Assembly: GCA_001598975.1 (NCBI GenBank) | Contig: BBXU01002752.1 | Location: 1 to 37,242 of the forward strand | DNA: 37,242 bases | Direction: 5' to 3' | From: Parachlorella kessleri | Lineage: Eukaryota > Chlorophyta > Trebouxiophyceae > Chlorellales > Chlorellaceae | Part shown: positions 23,373 to 34,895 of the stretch, one piece after another | Position numbering within the stretch: position 1 is the first letter of the stretch | Layout of the letters: each line of letters begins with the position of its first letter | Notes under the pieces: generated by a model | Told to the model about the DNA's origin: nothing | The model's database searches: none | Seen by the model: the letters and a program-made list of their open reading frames with translations, nothing else | Made by a program: the position numbers and the translations under genes

Positions 23373-26300
23373 ATGGCGACTCTCAGCAGCTTGGAGCCTG
23401 ACGCTCTTGTCCACATGGCAGACCACCTCAGGGCAACCGATGTTGTCAACCTGAGCGCCACGTGTCGCGCCATGCACGAGGCTGTCCGCCTGAACCACAC
23501 ACTGTGGGCCAGCCTGTACACAAAAACCTATGGGAGGCCCGGAAGACTTCCACCTGGAGGCTCTAGCAGGGCTCCCCAGTCCCACTCCTGGCATGACTTC
23601 TTCATAAGGACCCACAGTGCTTGCCACCAGGTGAAACCCCAGCCCCTCGGCCTTCTCACCGTCCTGCCAAAGTTGCATGGAAGGCCTGGCCTTGCATGCA
23701 CCCTGACAGGGTCTGCGGCAACCAGCGTGCGGTCCCCAGCACGGGTGGCTGGCTGTGTGCAGTTGGTATCAAGCAAGCCTGCCACAAGAAGCTGGTCCGT
23801 GGACAGCAGCGCTGTGGGGCTGGCTCAGATACACGGCATGGGCAGCAGGCGGCATGTGCTCACTGCCCAGCAGAATATCTTGGAAGTGAGGTGTGGGCCA
23901 CCGGGGGACATCTCATTCCAGTGCTACGGGCATCACGGGAGGTGCGGGCGAGGCGAGGCGGGGCGAGACGAACTGCTGGCATCCCACCTGCCCTGACAAC
24001 CCCTTCCGTATGGTATACTGTGTACTTCATGGACTGCGCATGGGGGCTGCTGGGTTTTGGCCTGCTCTGGTGCTCCAGCACAACAGAAGCCGGCCACCCT
24101 GGGCATGGCAGGCTTGACATTCCCCACCTTGGGAAGCCGAGGCAACATGCCTGCACAGCATGGGAGCAGTAACCACCCCTGCAGCTTGCAGAGGGGATGG
24201 GATGGAGTATGGAGGCAGCCCACGTTTGACGGCGCCTGGTGCGGTGCAGGGTGTCCTGTGCCGACCTGGTGCAGCTCACGGGGGACCGGCTGGGAGTCAT
24301 CTCCGGCTCGGCAGACCAAACCTTGCGGTGAACAAAAGGATGGTTAGGAGGGGGGCTGACTTCTCTTATTGCGGACGGCTGAGTTCCGCTAGCTGCCTGT
24401 CTGAGACAGGCGTGGCCTGGCTACTCGCAGGCTGATTGCATCTGGGAGCGGGTTGCCGCGCTGTGCCAGTCTTTCTACTACCACACCATGGAGAACTTTT
24501 GCTGCCTCTCCATGGCTGGGTTCGGTTGCACGGACGGCTACAGTCCTTTCGCCAGTCGCATGTATGCAGGCTGTGGCAGGCGCGCCTGCCGGCTGCCCCG
24601 GACGATGAGGAGGGGGAGGAGGACAGCGGTCGCATGGGGCTGGAGGAGCCCAATCGGCTGACCCTGCTCACGCCAGCAAGGACGCTCCGGGGTCATACAG
24701 AGTCGCTCACCTGCCTGCAGGTCATCACAGGCAGCACAGGTAGGAGGGAGGGTCCCTGAAGAGGCAGCCACGTTGAGCGTGCTGGTGAGGCGGTGGATAG
24801 GGCGGGATGTGGTCAGGTGTATTGCCATCTGGTGGTCCTGGCATGCACCGAGTGGGAGGAGCAGGGCTTGTGTGCCATTGGTTCAGCGGGAGTGATGCGA
24901 GCGCATCATCTCAGGTGCTGGATGTGCAAGTACGAGAGCGCGTCAGGGTTGTGTGTCTGCGGACGATGTGGGCTGCAGGTGTGTGCATCGCGGCCACGGG
25001 CGGCAAGGAGCGGGTGCTGAAGCTGTGGGGGCTGGCACCCCTGCTGCCCTCACCTGTGCACCAGCCCCAGATTGCCACCCTTCGGGGCCATGGTGCCCCC
25101 GTGACCTGCCTAGCCCCCATTTCAGAGCAGCAGCAAGGCAGGCCAGACAGCGGAGCAGCAGGGGTGGGGGCGGCTGCAGGGGCAGATGCTGCCCCTGCTG
25201 CGGCCTTAGTCAGCGGCAGCCTGGATGCCCGGCTGAAGCTGTGGGATGTGTGGAACCCAGCCTGCATCAGCACCGCCAAGCTGCCGGCGCCTATCACCCA
25301 GCTGGGGAGCATCGTGGACCCCTTGGGCCTTGCACCTGGCGCCCTGGCGCAGCATGCCGTGCTGGCGGCTGCTGGGAATGCTGTGCACCTGCTGGACGTG
25401 CGCAGCATGAGGACAGAGCTCGTTGCAGCGCAGCCGGAGCGGGCAGAGCAGGTGCTTTGCATGGCGGCCTGGGGGACCGCTGTGGCGACAGGTGGCAGGG
25501 ATGGAGCAGCCAGGGTGTGGGACCTGCGCATGACGGCAGGGGCGGGAGCACAGCAGGAGCCGCGGCTGGTGCTGAGAGACTACAGGCGGCAGGCAAGTGC
25601 TTGTTGCTGGTGGCTTGGTTGATGCGGCTGAGGCTGCATTGGTCACAGTAGGAAGTAGCAGCGGCTGCTAGGCGAGAGCTGTTTGAGCTCTGCAAGCGGG
25701 CTGGCTCATTCCTTTGTGGCAGTGCCTACTCCCTTTGCGTGTCTGCATTCCGGGGCTGTGAATTCTTCGTGCCACCTGGTGTAATGGTAGCAGGGAGGAA
25801 GCTTCCCCATCCCGTGTTACGAGTGCACAAGGACAAGGGAGGAGGGTTTCTAAGTTGTCAGCCCATGGTGCCGACACCGAAACCTTCTCGGAAGGCGAGC
25901 CAGCTTTACCCAGGCATACATGGACGCCTGCAGGTGTCCAGCATACACATGGACCGCTTGAAGGTAGTGGCATCTACGGATGAGTATGGCGAGGCGCCCC
26001 TCAGAGTGTGGGACGCACTCTCTGGGCGGTTGCTGGCCAGGCTAGGCAGTGCGCCCTCTAGGCCTTGCGGCACAGCTAGCGGCGGCGGTGCCACCCGCGA
26101 TTTGTCACACTCGCGGTGGCCGGCTGGCCCTGCCAGCCTGGAGGGTGCCGCGGCAGGCGGCCTGGGGGGCGGCCAAGGCAGTGCAGAAGCAGGGGAAGAA
26201 GGGTACCAAGACGAGCCTGCTGCGGGCAGTGATGAGGAAGCACGCGAGGGCTGGGAGGGGGTGACTGCCCTAGCCTGCCGCGGCGCGGTGCTGGTGACGG

Positions 26301-26449
26301 GCAACTCAGAGGGGCTTATCTGCGAGAGGGACTACCGTCGCGGGGGCTTGCATGAGGCGGGCGCTAGCTGCCAGTTGCCGCAAGATGGGGAGGTGGGTGT
26401 GGGTGAAGGAGTCCTAGGCAAGTTTTGGCGTGCAGCTGACATACACTGA
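23373..26449 (+). CDS. F-box/WD40-repeat protein (SCF substrate adaptor type)
   Basis: F-box/WD40 proteins bind SKP1 through the F-box and substrates through a WD40 propeller. Exon 1 (23373-23630) encodes LEPDALVHMADHLRATDVVN then LSATCRAMHEAVRLNHTLW, a good F-box. WD repeats are clear in the frame of 24560-24739 (VCRLWQ, LRGHTESLTCLQV), 24979-25592 (ATGGKERVLKLWGL, LRGHGAPVTCL, VSGSLDARLKLWDVW, ATGGRDGAARVWDLR) and 25934-26449 (VSSIHMDRLKVVASTDEYG, APLRVWD, then an acidic/Gly-rich insert). The 24739|24979 junction completes one WD repeat of canonical length. The donor at 25593 is GC (gcaagt). The interval 23631-24560 is not solved: a WD fragment LTGDRLGVISGSADQTLR sits at about 24280-24332, but its junctions do not match phase. 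The last exon ends in TGA at 26447-26449. Confidence 0.75.
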
Positions 26450-26654
26450 TACCAAGTACATGCAAGGCGGTAGCACTGCAATGCTGTCCACACCTGGTGA
26501 GTCAAGGCCTGGGCTGGCAAACAGGTGCATGCAGCTGGCAGCAATGGTGAAGAGGGGTTCGCGCAGCAATGCATTGGGAAGTAAATCGAAGAATTGGTAC
26601 TGGAACAGCGGAAGCAATAGATCAATACAGTCACAACATTCTCACAAGAAGGTG

Positions 26655-27357
26655 TTACAGTTTCTCCAGTACAGACTCTAGTTGCTGTACTTTCTTCAGC
26701 ACCACCGTCTGCTCGTGTTTGAGCCGCTTCACAACCTCACTGTGCTCCTGGTCCCGCACCCGCTGCTTCAGTTTCAATTCAGCATTCTCAGCTGTCAACC
26801 TTGCCAGCAGCTGTCTTTGCTTCACCAGCCTTCGCCGCGTGTAAGAAGAGTTTGCCACCTGCACAGAGATAGAGGCCTGGTGGAGACGAGTGCGTCTGGC
26901 ATACTATGCCTAGTAGGCCCTTCTTGGGTGCAGCCTGACCCACTTTCTAGCAGCTGCCATACTGACATTCCATGGTCTGATCTGTCACCATACAAACAGC
27001 AACATACTCGCACTACCAACAGATCTGTCACCAGCAACAAGGACAGCGTCGGTTGGCCTTGCTCGGGTTTGCAACATGAAACTCAGCCCGCGAGGTATGA
27101 GAACAACCCACCTGCAGTATGCATAGCGCCAACAGGCCCCAAAACAGGCTGAACCACAAGCTGTGGCCATCTATGGAAGCGATATCCGACAGCAAGAGAT
27201 GCACGGTTTCACTTGCCGACCCCATCGGCTTGGTTTTATATAGCAACCACTCCAGCCTCACTATATCGCCAGATAGTGTTTGCAGGTGCGGATACGCCCC
27301 ATGAAGGATTTGGGGGGTGCCTTCGGTGGAGGCATGCACCAATGCACCCGATACCAC
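26655..27357 (-). CDS. Small protein: hydrophobic segment followed by basic coiled coil
   Basis: Two exons, 27357-27112 and 26858-26655 (TAA), join in phase 0 (CTGCAG|gtgggt donor, GTGCAG acceptor) and give 149 residues. The hydrophobic segment LWFSLFWGLLALCILQVA ends the first exon. It is followed by a basic cluster (YTRRRLVKQR) and a coiled coil (LLARLTAENAELKLKQRV, then KRLKHEQTVVLKKVQQLESV). The orientation would be a short lumenal or extracellular N-terminal part with a cytosolic coiled coil. The start is uncertain: ATG at 27357 and a later in-frame ATG (about 27226) are both possible. A TATATAAAA-like sequence (27232-27244) lies inside the first reading frame. A single-span ER-type protein is plausible but no family is recognised. 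Confidence 0.5.
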
Positions 27358-28087
27358 TGCTCAGGATCCTCCCGCACTGCTGACACTGACAGTCAGGGGA
27401 TCAATGCAATGCAGATGGGTGCACTGCATGTTGCCATTCGAAAGCAGCTGGGGAAAAAAGTCGTAAGGCTGCTCGCCTCGCCCCACACGGCATCTCCCTG
27501 CGGTCCTTGACAGCATTCTGTGTATACAAGCCCAGAGTGCCACACAGACAGTTGCCATGCACCTCTGTCTTCCAGCCGTACGTCCATCCTGGTGTGACAC
27601 AGGTTACATACTGCTCATCCCACCTTGTTCTTGGTGCACCAGGGAATGCCACGTTCCTTCACGCGACCCAAGGCAGATGGGAGAAGCCACACACACCTCT
27701 GCCAAAGACCGCAAGCGAGCTTGGGTTCAGCGCAGCAACTGATGGGTTAGCATCATGCTGGTGTCCTGAGACACACACGCAGAGCTAGCAACAGCAGTAC
27801 CAGCAGCAGCACTCGTGCGCGCACAGAGTCATTCCAAGTCCACAGGCTGCCCTTCCTACACGCACAAGAAAAGCACAGACACCCGCCACACATCACACAA
27901 GCAGAGTACTAACGCACACTCAAGCCCTGGCAATCGCCCGTGCATGGTGGGCACAGCCACCTCGCCTGCCTACAGGCCGCCCAAGATGCAGGCCAGCAAC
28001 AGCCAGAGATGCTGGGCAGCTCTGTCCCACACAGCCACACACCATGGAGGTCAGGGGGCGGGCGGGCCACTGCAGTGCTCGCTTGCA
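27358..28087. other. Intergenic region downstream of RBM25
   Basis: About 730 bases lie between the RBM25 stop and the next minus-strand gene's 5' end. It contains a minus-strand TGTAA (27604-27608) and CA-rich sequence at 27780-27930. I see no further exon. Confidence 0.5.
27604..27608 (-). terminator. Candidate UGUAA polyadenylation signal for RBM25
   Basis: TTACA on the plus strand is TGTAA on the minus strand, about 480 bases after the RBM25 stop. Confidence 0.4.
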
Positions 28088-31000
28088 TCAGGGGCCCAGC
28101 GTGGCCAGCTTCTCGGACTCGTAGATGAGGACCTGGTAGAGCTTGGTGGTGAAGGAGGGGGCGTCCTCATCCAGCACGTCCTTCAGCGACTCCAGCATGG
28201 AGCCGGCTGCCACGTGCGCGTTCACCTGCAGGCAGCAGCGGCGACGGCGACACAACCGGAAGGTCAGCTGGCTAAGCAGCCTGCTGCCCAGTCAGCCAAG
28301 TCGTGAGTCAGCCGGTCAGTTGCCCGCTCCGCCGTGCTGGCCAGCCAAGAAGGATGCAGCGGGGCAGGGGCGTTTGCCAGGCGAAAGGGTGTTGGCAGAG
28401 TCCACAGGCAACCGCCCTGACGCCATGTAAGTCATCACGCTGCACAAGCAGCCCGATCCCCACCACACAGTCCAGCCACCCGGACAGCCACGCCCTCCAC
28501 TCCGTCACACACTCGCGCCACCATACGCCCACAGAGGGTGCATCACGGCTCTCCCACCCACCTGCGACATGATGAACTCGCAGAAGGAGCCCTCCTCCTC
28601 GCCCATCAGCTCCTTGATCTTCTTGCTCACCCACGCTGCACAGTGGCACCACACAGCAAGGCCCAGTGCTCGTTCAGCAAGGCACTTCTCCCAGGCTGCA
28701 CCAGGGCCCAGCTATCTACCAATGTGCGCTGTACCTGACTTTGAACAGGCTGCAACAAACCCGTCCGGACATAACAACACTATACTGCAAGGCCAGATCA
28801 AGGCGCGCGCCTGGCAAGGTGAAGAGAGCACCTGCCCAGGCTGCCTGGAGCCAATGACCGGTTGTGGGTGGAGACGCGCAATGGGCTCAGCATGGCACAG
28901 CACGGCCCAGCCCCTGCGAGCGAGCCCCCCCCCACCCAAGCACGCGCTGCCGCTGCCACCCACCCGCAATCCTGTCCTTGACGTCCTTGGGCGCCTTGTC
29001 CAGCACCTCCCACTTGATGGGGAAGGCAAACACGCCGCCCTGGTCCTTGGGTATGCTGGCCATGAGCTGGCGCTTGAGCGTGGCCGCATCCTGCTGCGGC
29101 GGCTGCTGTGGGGCCGCCTGGGCCGGTGCAGGCTGCACGACGGCCTGCTGCTGCTGCTGCTGCTGCTGGAGCAGGGCCTGCTGCGCCTGCTGGGCCTGCT
29201 GCGGCTGCTCGTCCTCATCCATATTCGCCGTCGCCGCCGTCTGCTGCTGCAAGGCCTTGAGCTCCTCGTCCGAGTAGCGGATGGGTATCAGGCGGCGCTG
29301 GGGCTTGGCTTCCTCCTCCTCATCCCCAAACGCTGACCGCACCTTGGTGCGGCCCGCGGGGCGCGGCGCCGCTGCCGCTGGCGCCGCTGCGGCCGGCCGC
29401 GAGTGCGCCTCATGGCCGCCCGCGGCTGCAGGCGGCTGCGATGTGGAGGAAGGCGCGCCGCCAGGCTGGTCTGACTTGACGGCGGAGATCATGGCCTGGT
29501 AGATGGCGTCGTTCTCAAACTCTGGTTTGACGTCTGCCTCCTCCATGACCCCGTCGGACGCCGGCTCTGTGACAGGGGCAGAGCAGGTCCCTGAACCATC
29601 ATCCCAACTTGCAAATGCTTGTATTATGGCGGATGCACGATTTCAAGGTGCGGCTGAGCAGAGCAAGTGTAGGCATGCCCCGCGCTTAGCGTAGTTTCAC
29701 CTGCGGCGGTTGGCGACCAAGGCAGCAGCATGTGACATGACTCTGCTCCTGGTCGAGCCTGGCCCCAGACCCTGCCCTGTCGCTCCAAGGGATTGGCTAC
29801 CCCTGCTGGAGTCCCCAAACCCACCTGTCTTGATTTCCTGCTTCTCCGAGTTTGCCAGCTGCGTCGCCTGCTCATGTTGGTCTTTCTGACGGTCTATGTC
29901 ATCATCCCGAGCTTCCAACTCCCGCCGCCGCCGCCGGTCCGCGGCTCTCCGACTGCAGCACACCGAGATCTGCTTCATACTGTACATCTCAGCCCAACGA
30001 CCACCTGTGGCCTCTGCCCCAGTTACCAGCTGCTTTGAATACACCTGTCCCCCTACACCCCCCCCCCACACACACACAACACACCCACCCACCCACCCCG
30101 CAACACACACACGCACACACACACACGCACACACACACACACCACCACCAGCCAGCCAGCCAGCCAGCCAGGCAGCGCACCTGCCCCTGTAGGGCCTCCG
30201 CCTCCACGGCTCGTCGTCCTCGTCCGTGTCCACCGCCTCGTTGTCGGCGTTCACCTGCCGAGCGCGCTCCTTGGCCAGGTCGCGCTCCTTGTCGCGCTCC
30301 CGCTCCAGCTCACGCAGCCGGTTCCTGCAGGGGGCCAGGGAGTGCTTGTCCAGCCACAAGAGGGTCCACTGCCGCCAAAATACGGGGCCAGGCAGCCCAT
30401 GAGCAGCATGAAGCAAGTGTCGGCGCAGCTGCCGCATCCCCCTGCACAACCCTGTCCAGAGTGCCTGGGGCATGTAGCCGCCAAGCACAGCTGCTGACAG
30501 CCATCTGGCCGCCATGGCCCCAACCACAGCAGACACAGCGCCTGCCACTCCAGCCAGCCTCACCGCTCGGCCGCCTCCCATTCCTTCAGCGTGTCGCGAT
30601 ATGCACGCTCTTCCTGCTCTGCACGCCGTGCCTCCTCCCGCTTCTGCCGCGCCCGCTCCCGCTCAAACTCCTTTTCAAGCTCCCTCTCCCGCTTGCGGTC
30701 GCTGGACTGCCTGCCCCTGCAGAGGCAATCACTATCCACATGTGGTTGCTGCGAGTTCCATTCATCCAGCTTCCAAGTCATCACAGGGAAGGCGTGCTGC
30801 AAACTTAGGAGGCTGGGTACACCCGTTGGCCACCTAGGCTACTTGCGGCAGTGTTGGATTGGCTTCATGCCTGAGCTCCTGCTAGCAGGCCATCCACGCA
30901 CCTATTCCCAGGCAACCTTTGCTAAGATCCCAGTCTTGCCTCTCACCTGTCCTCAGCTCTGCTGCCGCCCTCAGGCCCCCGACTGTGCCCCTCATCCTTG

Positions 31001-32513
31001 AGGCTACTCAAGAAGTCGTTGGCTGCTGCCGCTGCTGCGTCGCCGCCGGGCGCCGGCGCCTCCTTGACTGCCACAGGCGCCCTTTCGGAGACAAGGCCCA
31101 TCACGCGCTCAAACGCTGCGCTCTCTGCTGCCTCCACAGCATCCACAGCACCGTTCTCTGTGGGTGCTGCGTCGCCCCCTGCTGCGCCCTCGCCACCTTC
31201 CGCCTTCTTGGCCGCTGCAGCTGCTGCCTGCGCTGCCTTCATCTCGCGCTCCTCAGCAAGCTTGGTCTTATACCACTCCAAGTACTCCTCGGTTGCCTGC
31301 AAGGCTTATCACTATACATGTTACACTGATACTTGATCGGAGGGATGGTATGAATCCAATGTAACGTTTACAGCCTGCTACACGTGCAACGACGGATGAA
31401 GGCTCACCCAAGGCAAGCATTGCCGCAATACTCTAAAGTGCCTCATTCCCCTCTTTGGGCACGTCCAAACCAGAGCAGGCACAGGGCAAAGTGGCAAGCC
31501 CGCGAGCAGTCCAAGCAGCATCTCAGCGCAGCCCATGCACCGTCGACACCCTGTGCTAAGTACTGGCTGCAAATACAAAGGTTAGCTCACGCAGCCCATG
31601 CCGTACCAGCCATGGGCCGCACACATAGGCTAGCAGCCGCACCTTGTTGCACTTGAGCTGCAGCTTCTGGCCATCCAGCTCAAGGTCATTCAGCACTCGC
31701 AGCGCCACCAGGGCCCCCTCCGCGGTGTCATAATTGCAGAAGCCAAAGCCCTTGAACTTGCCGCTGTCTGCGTCTGTGACAGGCTTCCAAGAGCTGACTG
31801 GGCCGCACGCGTCCAGCAGCTGCCGCACAACGGTGCCCTCCACGCTGGGCGCGATCTTGCCAACCCACAGCGTGGTGGCCTTGGGAGGGGGCGCGCCTGC
31901 GGCAGGTGCACGGTATGACTCTTCCCGGGTTACTGGCTGCTGCCACTGTGCCAAAGGCGAGGCCCAGAAGAACATGCCTTTACATGCCTGCCAGATAGCC
32001 TACCAATCGCAGGTGCCAAGCAGTGACCACGCATCAAGTGAAGCCTCGTACAAGCGCACTCCAAACCCAGTTTGTGCACTGGTTTCTGGGACGCCGCTTA
32101 CCACGCCTAAGGTTGGGAGTGTTGAGTGGCGGCAGGTTCACTGGTGGTGCTAAGCCAGGGCCGCCCATGGGACGGGGCCCACCAGGCCCTGCCATGGGTG
32201 GCCCTCCCATAGGCGGGACCATCATCCCAGGACGAGGCGGCCCCATGGGCTGGAAGGGGGGTGGGAAGGGCGGCGGCATCTGCATATGTGGCCTGCCAGG
32301 CCCTGCAGCCAGCATAGCAGTCCAGTGCTCTGTATGCTGTAAGGAAAGGGCCTGCCCTGCGATGGAGCGCCCCCTGCCACCAGCGGCACAGGTCAATCAC
32401 ACACCTTGCGGTGGGAACATGCCCGGCCCACCAGGCCCGCCAGGGAACTGGGGTGGGAAGCCAGGGCCGGGTGGGCCTCCATAAGGTGGAAAGCCTGGCG
32501 GGCGTGGGTACAT
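28088..32513 (-). CDS. RBM25: RBM25-like splicing factor (RRM - charged region - PWI)
   Basis: RBM25 is a nuclear U1 snRNP-associated regulator of 5' splice-site choice. Ten exons close exactly in frame to 744 residues: 32513-32405, 32302-32102, 31977-31643, 31296-30947, 30716-30564, 30324-30181, 29952-29825, 29566-28964, 28635-28562 and 28225-28088 (TGA). Residues 1-103 are Pro/Gly/Met-rich, as in the animal protein. The RRM is about 139-214 with RNP2 LWVGKI and RNP1 KGFGFCNY, plus the family segment VRQLLDACGPVSSWKPV. An Arg/Glu mixed-charge region follows (for example RERELEKEFERERARQKREE), then a polyglutamine/alanine stretch. The C-terminal PWI domain covers about the last 90 residues (FPIKWEVLDKAPKDVKDRI, AAWVSKKIKELMGEEEGSF, KLYQVLIYESEKL). 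The start is the first in-frame ATG. The neighbour LSM12 diverges from it. Confidence 0.93.
30066..30171. repeat. CA (TG) dinucleotide repeat followed by GCCA repeats in an RBM25 intron
   Basis: On the minus strand, which is the sense strand here, GGCT-type tetramers and then a long TG-rich tract begin within about 10 bases of the donor at 30180. The tract is interrupted rather than perfect. Confidence 0.85.
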
Positions 32514-32853
32514 GCCCGGTCCTGATCAAGATAAAACTAGCTACTGCTTTTGAGATAGACGGTCTAAACGTCAGTAATACACCACGCTGTAACTCAAGAA
32601 GAAGATGAAGATGATGGCTGCTATCACTACAGGTTTGCCACAAGCTGGGCAGCTGCAATTAGCAGCGATCAAGTACAACTAGCACAGATCGACGAACTTC
32701 CCTTCTGGGCTTAGCGTACAGCCCAACTCGGCACTACAAATTTGCGCCTTTGGGTTAGCCTAGGCTTCCAGGCAAAAGGGCCACATTGCAGGCTGGCTGG
32801 TTGTTACTTCACTGACATAATACTTGCTCGCATTGACGTCGGGCCTTTGCATC
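32514..32853. promoter_or_regulatory. Divergent promoter region, RBM25 / LSM12
   Basis: 340 bases separate the two start codons, so both 5' UTRs and both core promoters must lie here. The region is less GC-rich than the exons and contains a short GAAGAAGATGAAGATGATGG purine tract (32598-32617). No TATA box is evident. Confidence 0.5.
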
Positions 32854-34127
32854 ATGGCAGCAACTCCGGCACTGGTAGATAGCTTTTCTGTTGGAGTGCA
32901 CGTCAAGCTGAGCACGACTTTGGGAGAGGTAGGGGCTTTTTGATCGAATAGCTTACGCCATTTCTTTTATGGCGTGCAGGCTAATCAAACCTAACCGAGC
33001 CATCAGTACTTGTCGTGCTGCAGGAGGTAGAGGGAGAAATATTTGCCTACGATAAGAGCACAAACTGCCTCGTACTGTTGCAGCCCGGCAGCACGCCCTT
33101 CCACCACAACTTGCGCATGCTGAAGACCACCTATGTCAAGGCAGTGCTTTCAGCGGTGCCGCCCAGCAGTCCACCCACCACGCAACTACCGTTTGTGGAC
33201 ATGCAGCGGTGCAGAGACCGTGAGGAGAAGGCCATCAGGGTGAGGCTGGGCGCTCCAGAGAAACATGCCACTGGGGAGCTCAGCGTCACCAGCCACGGTT
33301 GCCAGCCAGCCGTCACCTCAAGGCAAACTTGTGCACCAACAACCTGTGGGCCAGCTGGCTAAGACAAGCATGCTGCAAGTGGGCTCTAGGGATACCGCTG
33401 CTGCCACCCATGCACCATTGCTTGCTACTGGCAAACCAATTTGTTCTGTGCTCTGGCAGGCAGCGGAGGCAGAGGCTCACAAAATAGGGGTTGGCGTGAC
33501 GCGCGAGGCGCAGCAGATATTTGACGCTCTCTGCAAGACAATGCCATGCCGCTGGGAGGGCCAATCAATAGTTGTCCTAGAAGAGGTGCGCTCGCCGAGT
33601 TGTGGAGTCAGCTTACCCTGTCAACTTATGTCCTGCACTTGCGCTCCCAGGGCCTGTGGGTGAGGGCTGGCTATGACCGTTTCACTCAGATTGCCACTGC
33701 ACTGCCTGTGAAGATTGAAAGAATCGACATATGGACGCTTGCCTAAGGTACGTACATGTGAGCTATGTGTGGGGTTTGCAGGTGGACATCCCACCGCCCT
33801 ATGGGCCCGAGCACTGCCGGAGTCGACATGCGGATGACAGGGCAGCAATGGATCGTGTACGGAAAGTGGTGAGTGGTAGAAGGTGCTGGGCATCAAAACA
33901 CAAGCATAGTAACACACAGAAGCCTTGGCAGGTCTGCGTGTGCGGGATGTCGTCTGCACAGGATTCTGCCTTGGTTAGCTGGTTAGCTCTGAGTCAGCGC
34001 TAGCACGCACAGTGCAAGGTGGACTCACGACGGCCCCTTCTGGGCTGCACCCATGCTCTAAGGTTCTGGTTTGCTTGTGCTCTACGTGCAGCTGATTGCG
34101 GAGCGGCAGAGGCTGGGGTACTCGTGA
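32854..34127 (+). CDS. LSM12: LSM12 homologue (Lsm domain plus anticodon-binding-like domain)
   Basis: LSM12 proteins have an N-terminal Lsm-like domain and a C-terminal AD domain, and act with ataxin-2-type proteins in RNA regulation in yeast and animals. Five exons close in frame to 179 residues: 32854-32928, 33024-33239, 33460-33585, 33782-33868 and 34092-34127 (TGA). The Lsm part has [20 protein letters not shown] and [18 protein letters not shown], then [15 protein letters not shown]. The AD part has [46 protein letters not shown] and [15 protein letters not shown], aligning in order with the animal family. All introns are GT-AG and phase 0. The last exon is only 36 bases. It shares its upstream region with RBM25. 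Confidence 0.92.
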
Positions 34128-34726
34128 CATGGCAAGTGAAGCTGGTGGTGGCGCACGAGGTGCAGTCTGTGACGGGACGGCGGTGGGCTCGGGCTGGCCA
34201 CCTAGCATTGACACACACTACTTGCAAGCGTGACAAGTTGCGAGCAAGGCACTGCTAACGCCGTGACGTGTTATGGCTATGATGGCTGGGCATAGTGCGA
34301 GGAATGACAGCTGACAGTGCAAGGCAAGCTCTGGTCAGATGTTGGGCCGGTCTGTCCATAGTGCCACTGGCTTCCTGGAAGGCGGCAAGAATGAGGCATG
34401 CCGGTGCCAGCATGGCAGTGCCCTGAAGTTGTTGGCCTGAAAGAGTACTTTGGACAGGGGTTAGTGGGGTTAGCGCCCCCTCTCCTGGTCTGATTTGAGC
34501 ACTGGTATATGGTCCTTGACATGGGGACAGGCCTTACACATGTGTGTGCTTGCATGACCAGGAAGCACTGAAGTCTGGACGAGGGTTGTTCTGACAAAAG
34601 CTTTGTGCCAAGATACCACTTGCTGCTGTCTCTACACTTAACTGCGCTCCACCATGCAAGCTCGTGTATTGCATGCCCAAGTTCCCAGCTGGAGGAACAA
34701 AGCAGAGCCCATCGTGGGCATGAGGT

Positions 34727-34731
34727 TTACA
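34727..34731 (-). terminator. Candidate UGUAA polyadenylation signal for the TPR-like gene
   Basis: TTACA on the plus strand, about 340 bases downstream of the minus-strand stop at 35070. A second copy lies at 34534-34538. Confidence 0.35.
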
Positions 34732-34895
34732 CCTGCCCCCTCAAACAGTCAACCCAGCAGTGGGGCAGTTCTTGGTCCCTAGGTGGTAACACACGTCATG
34801 CAGATGGCCTTGTCAAACATCTGAAAGGAAGCAGTGGCAGGCGAGGACACCTTGGCGCCCTTCAAAGGTGTGCTTTTCTCGGGGAGAGAACTACT

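Noticed and set aside
27232..27244. TATATAAAA-like box on the minus strand
   Set aside because: It lies inside the putative coding exon and only about ten bases before the later in-frame ATG, too close for a functional TATA box serving that start.
27815..28306. Plus-strand open frame rich in His, Ser and Thr
   Set aside because: It lies antisense to the end of RBM25 and across CA-rich 3' sequence, with no splice signals or recognisable domain.
29852..30808. Plus-strand open frame of 318 codons
   Set aside because: It runs antisense through RBM25 exons and the CA repeat; the composition (His/Thr/Pro runs) is dictated by the repeats.
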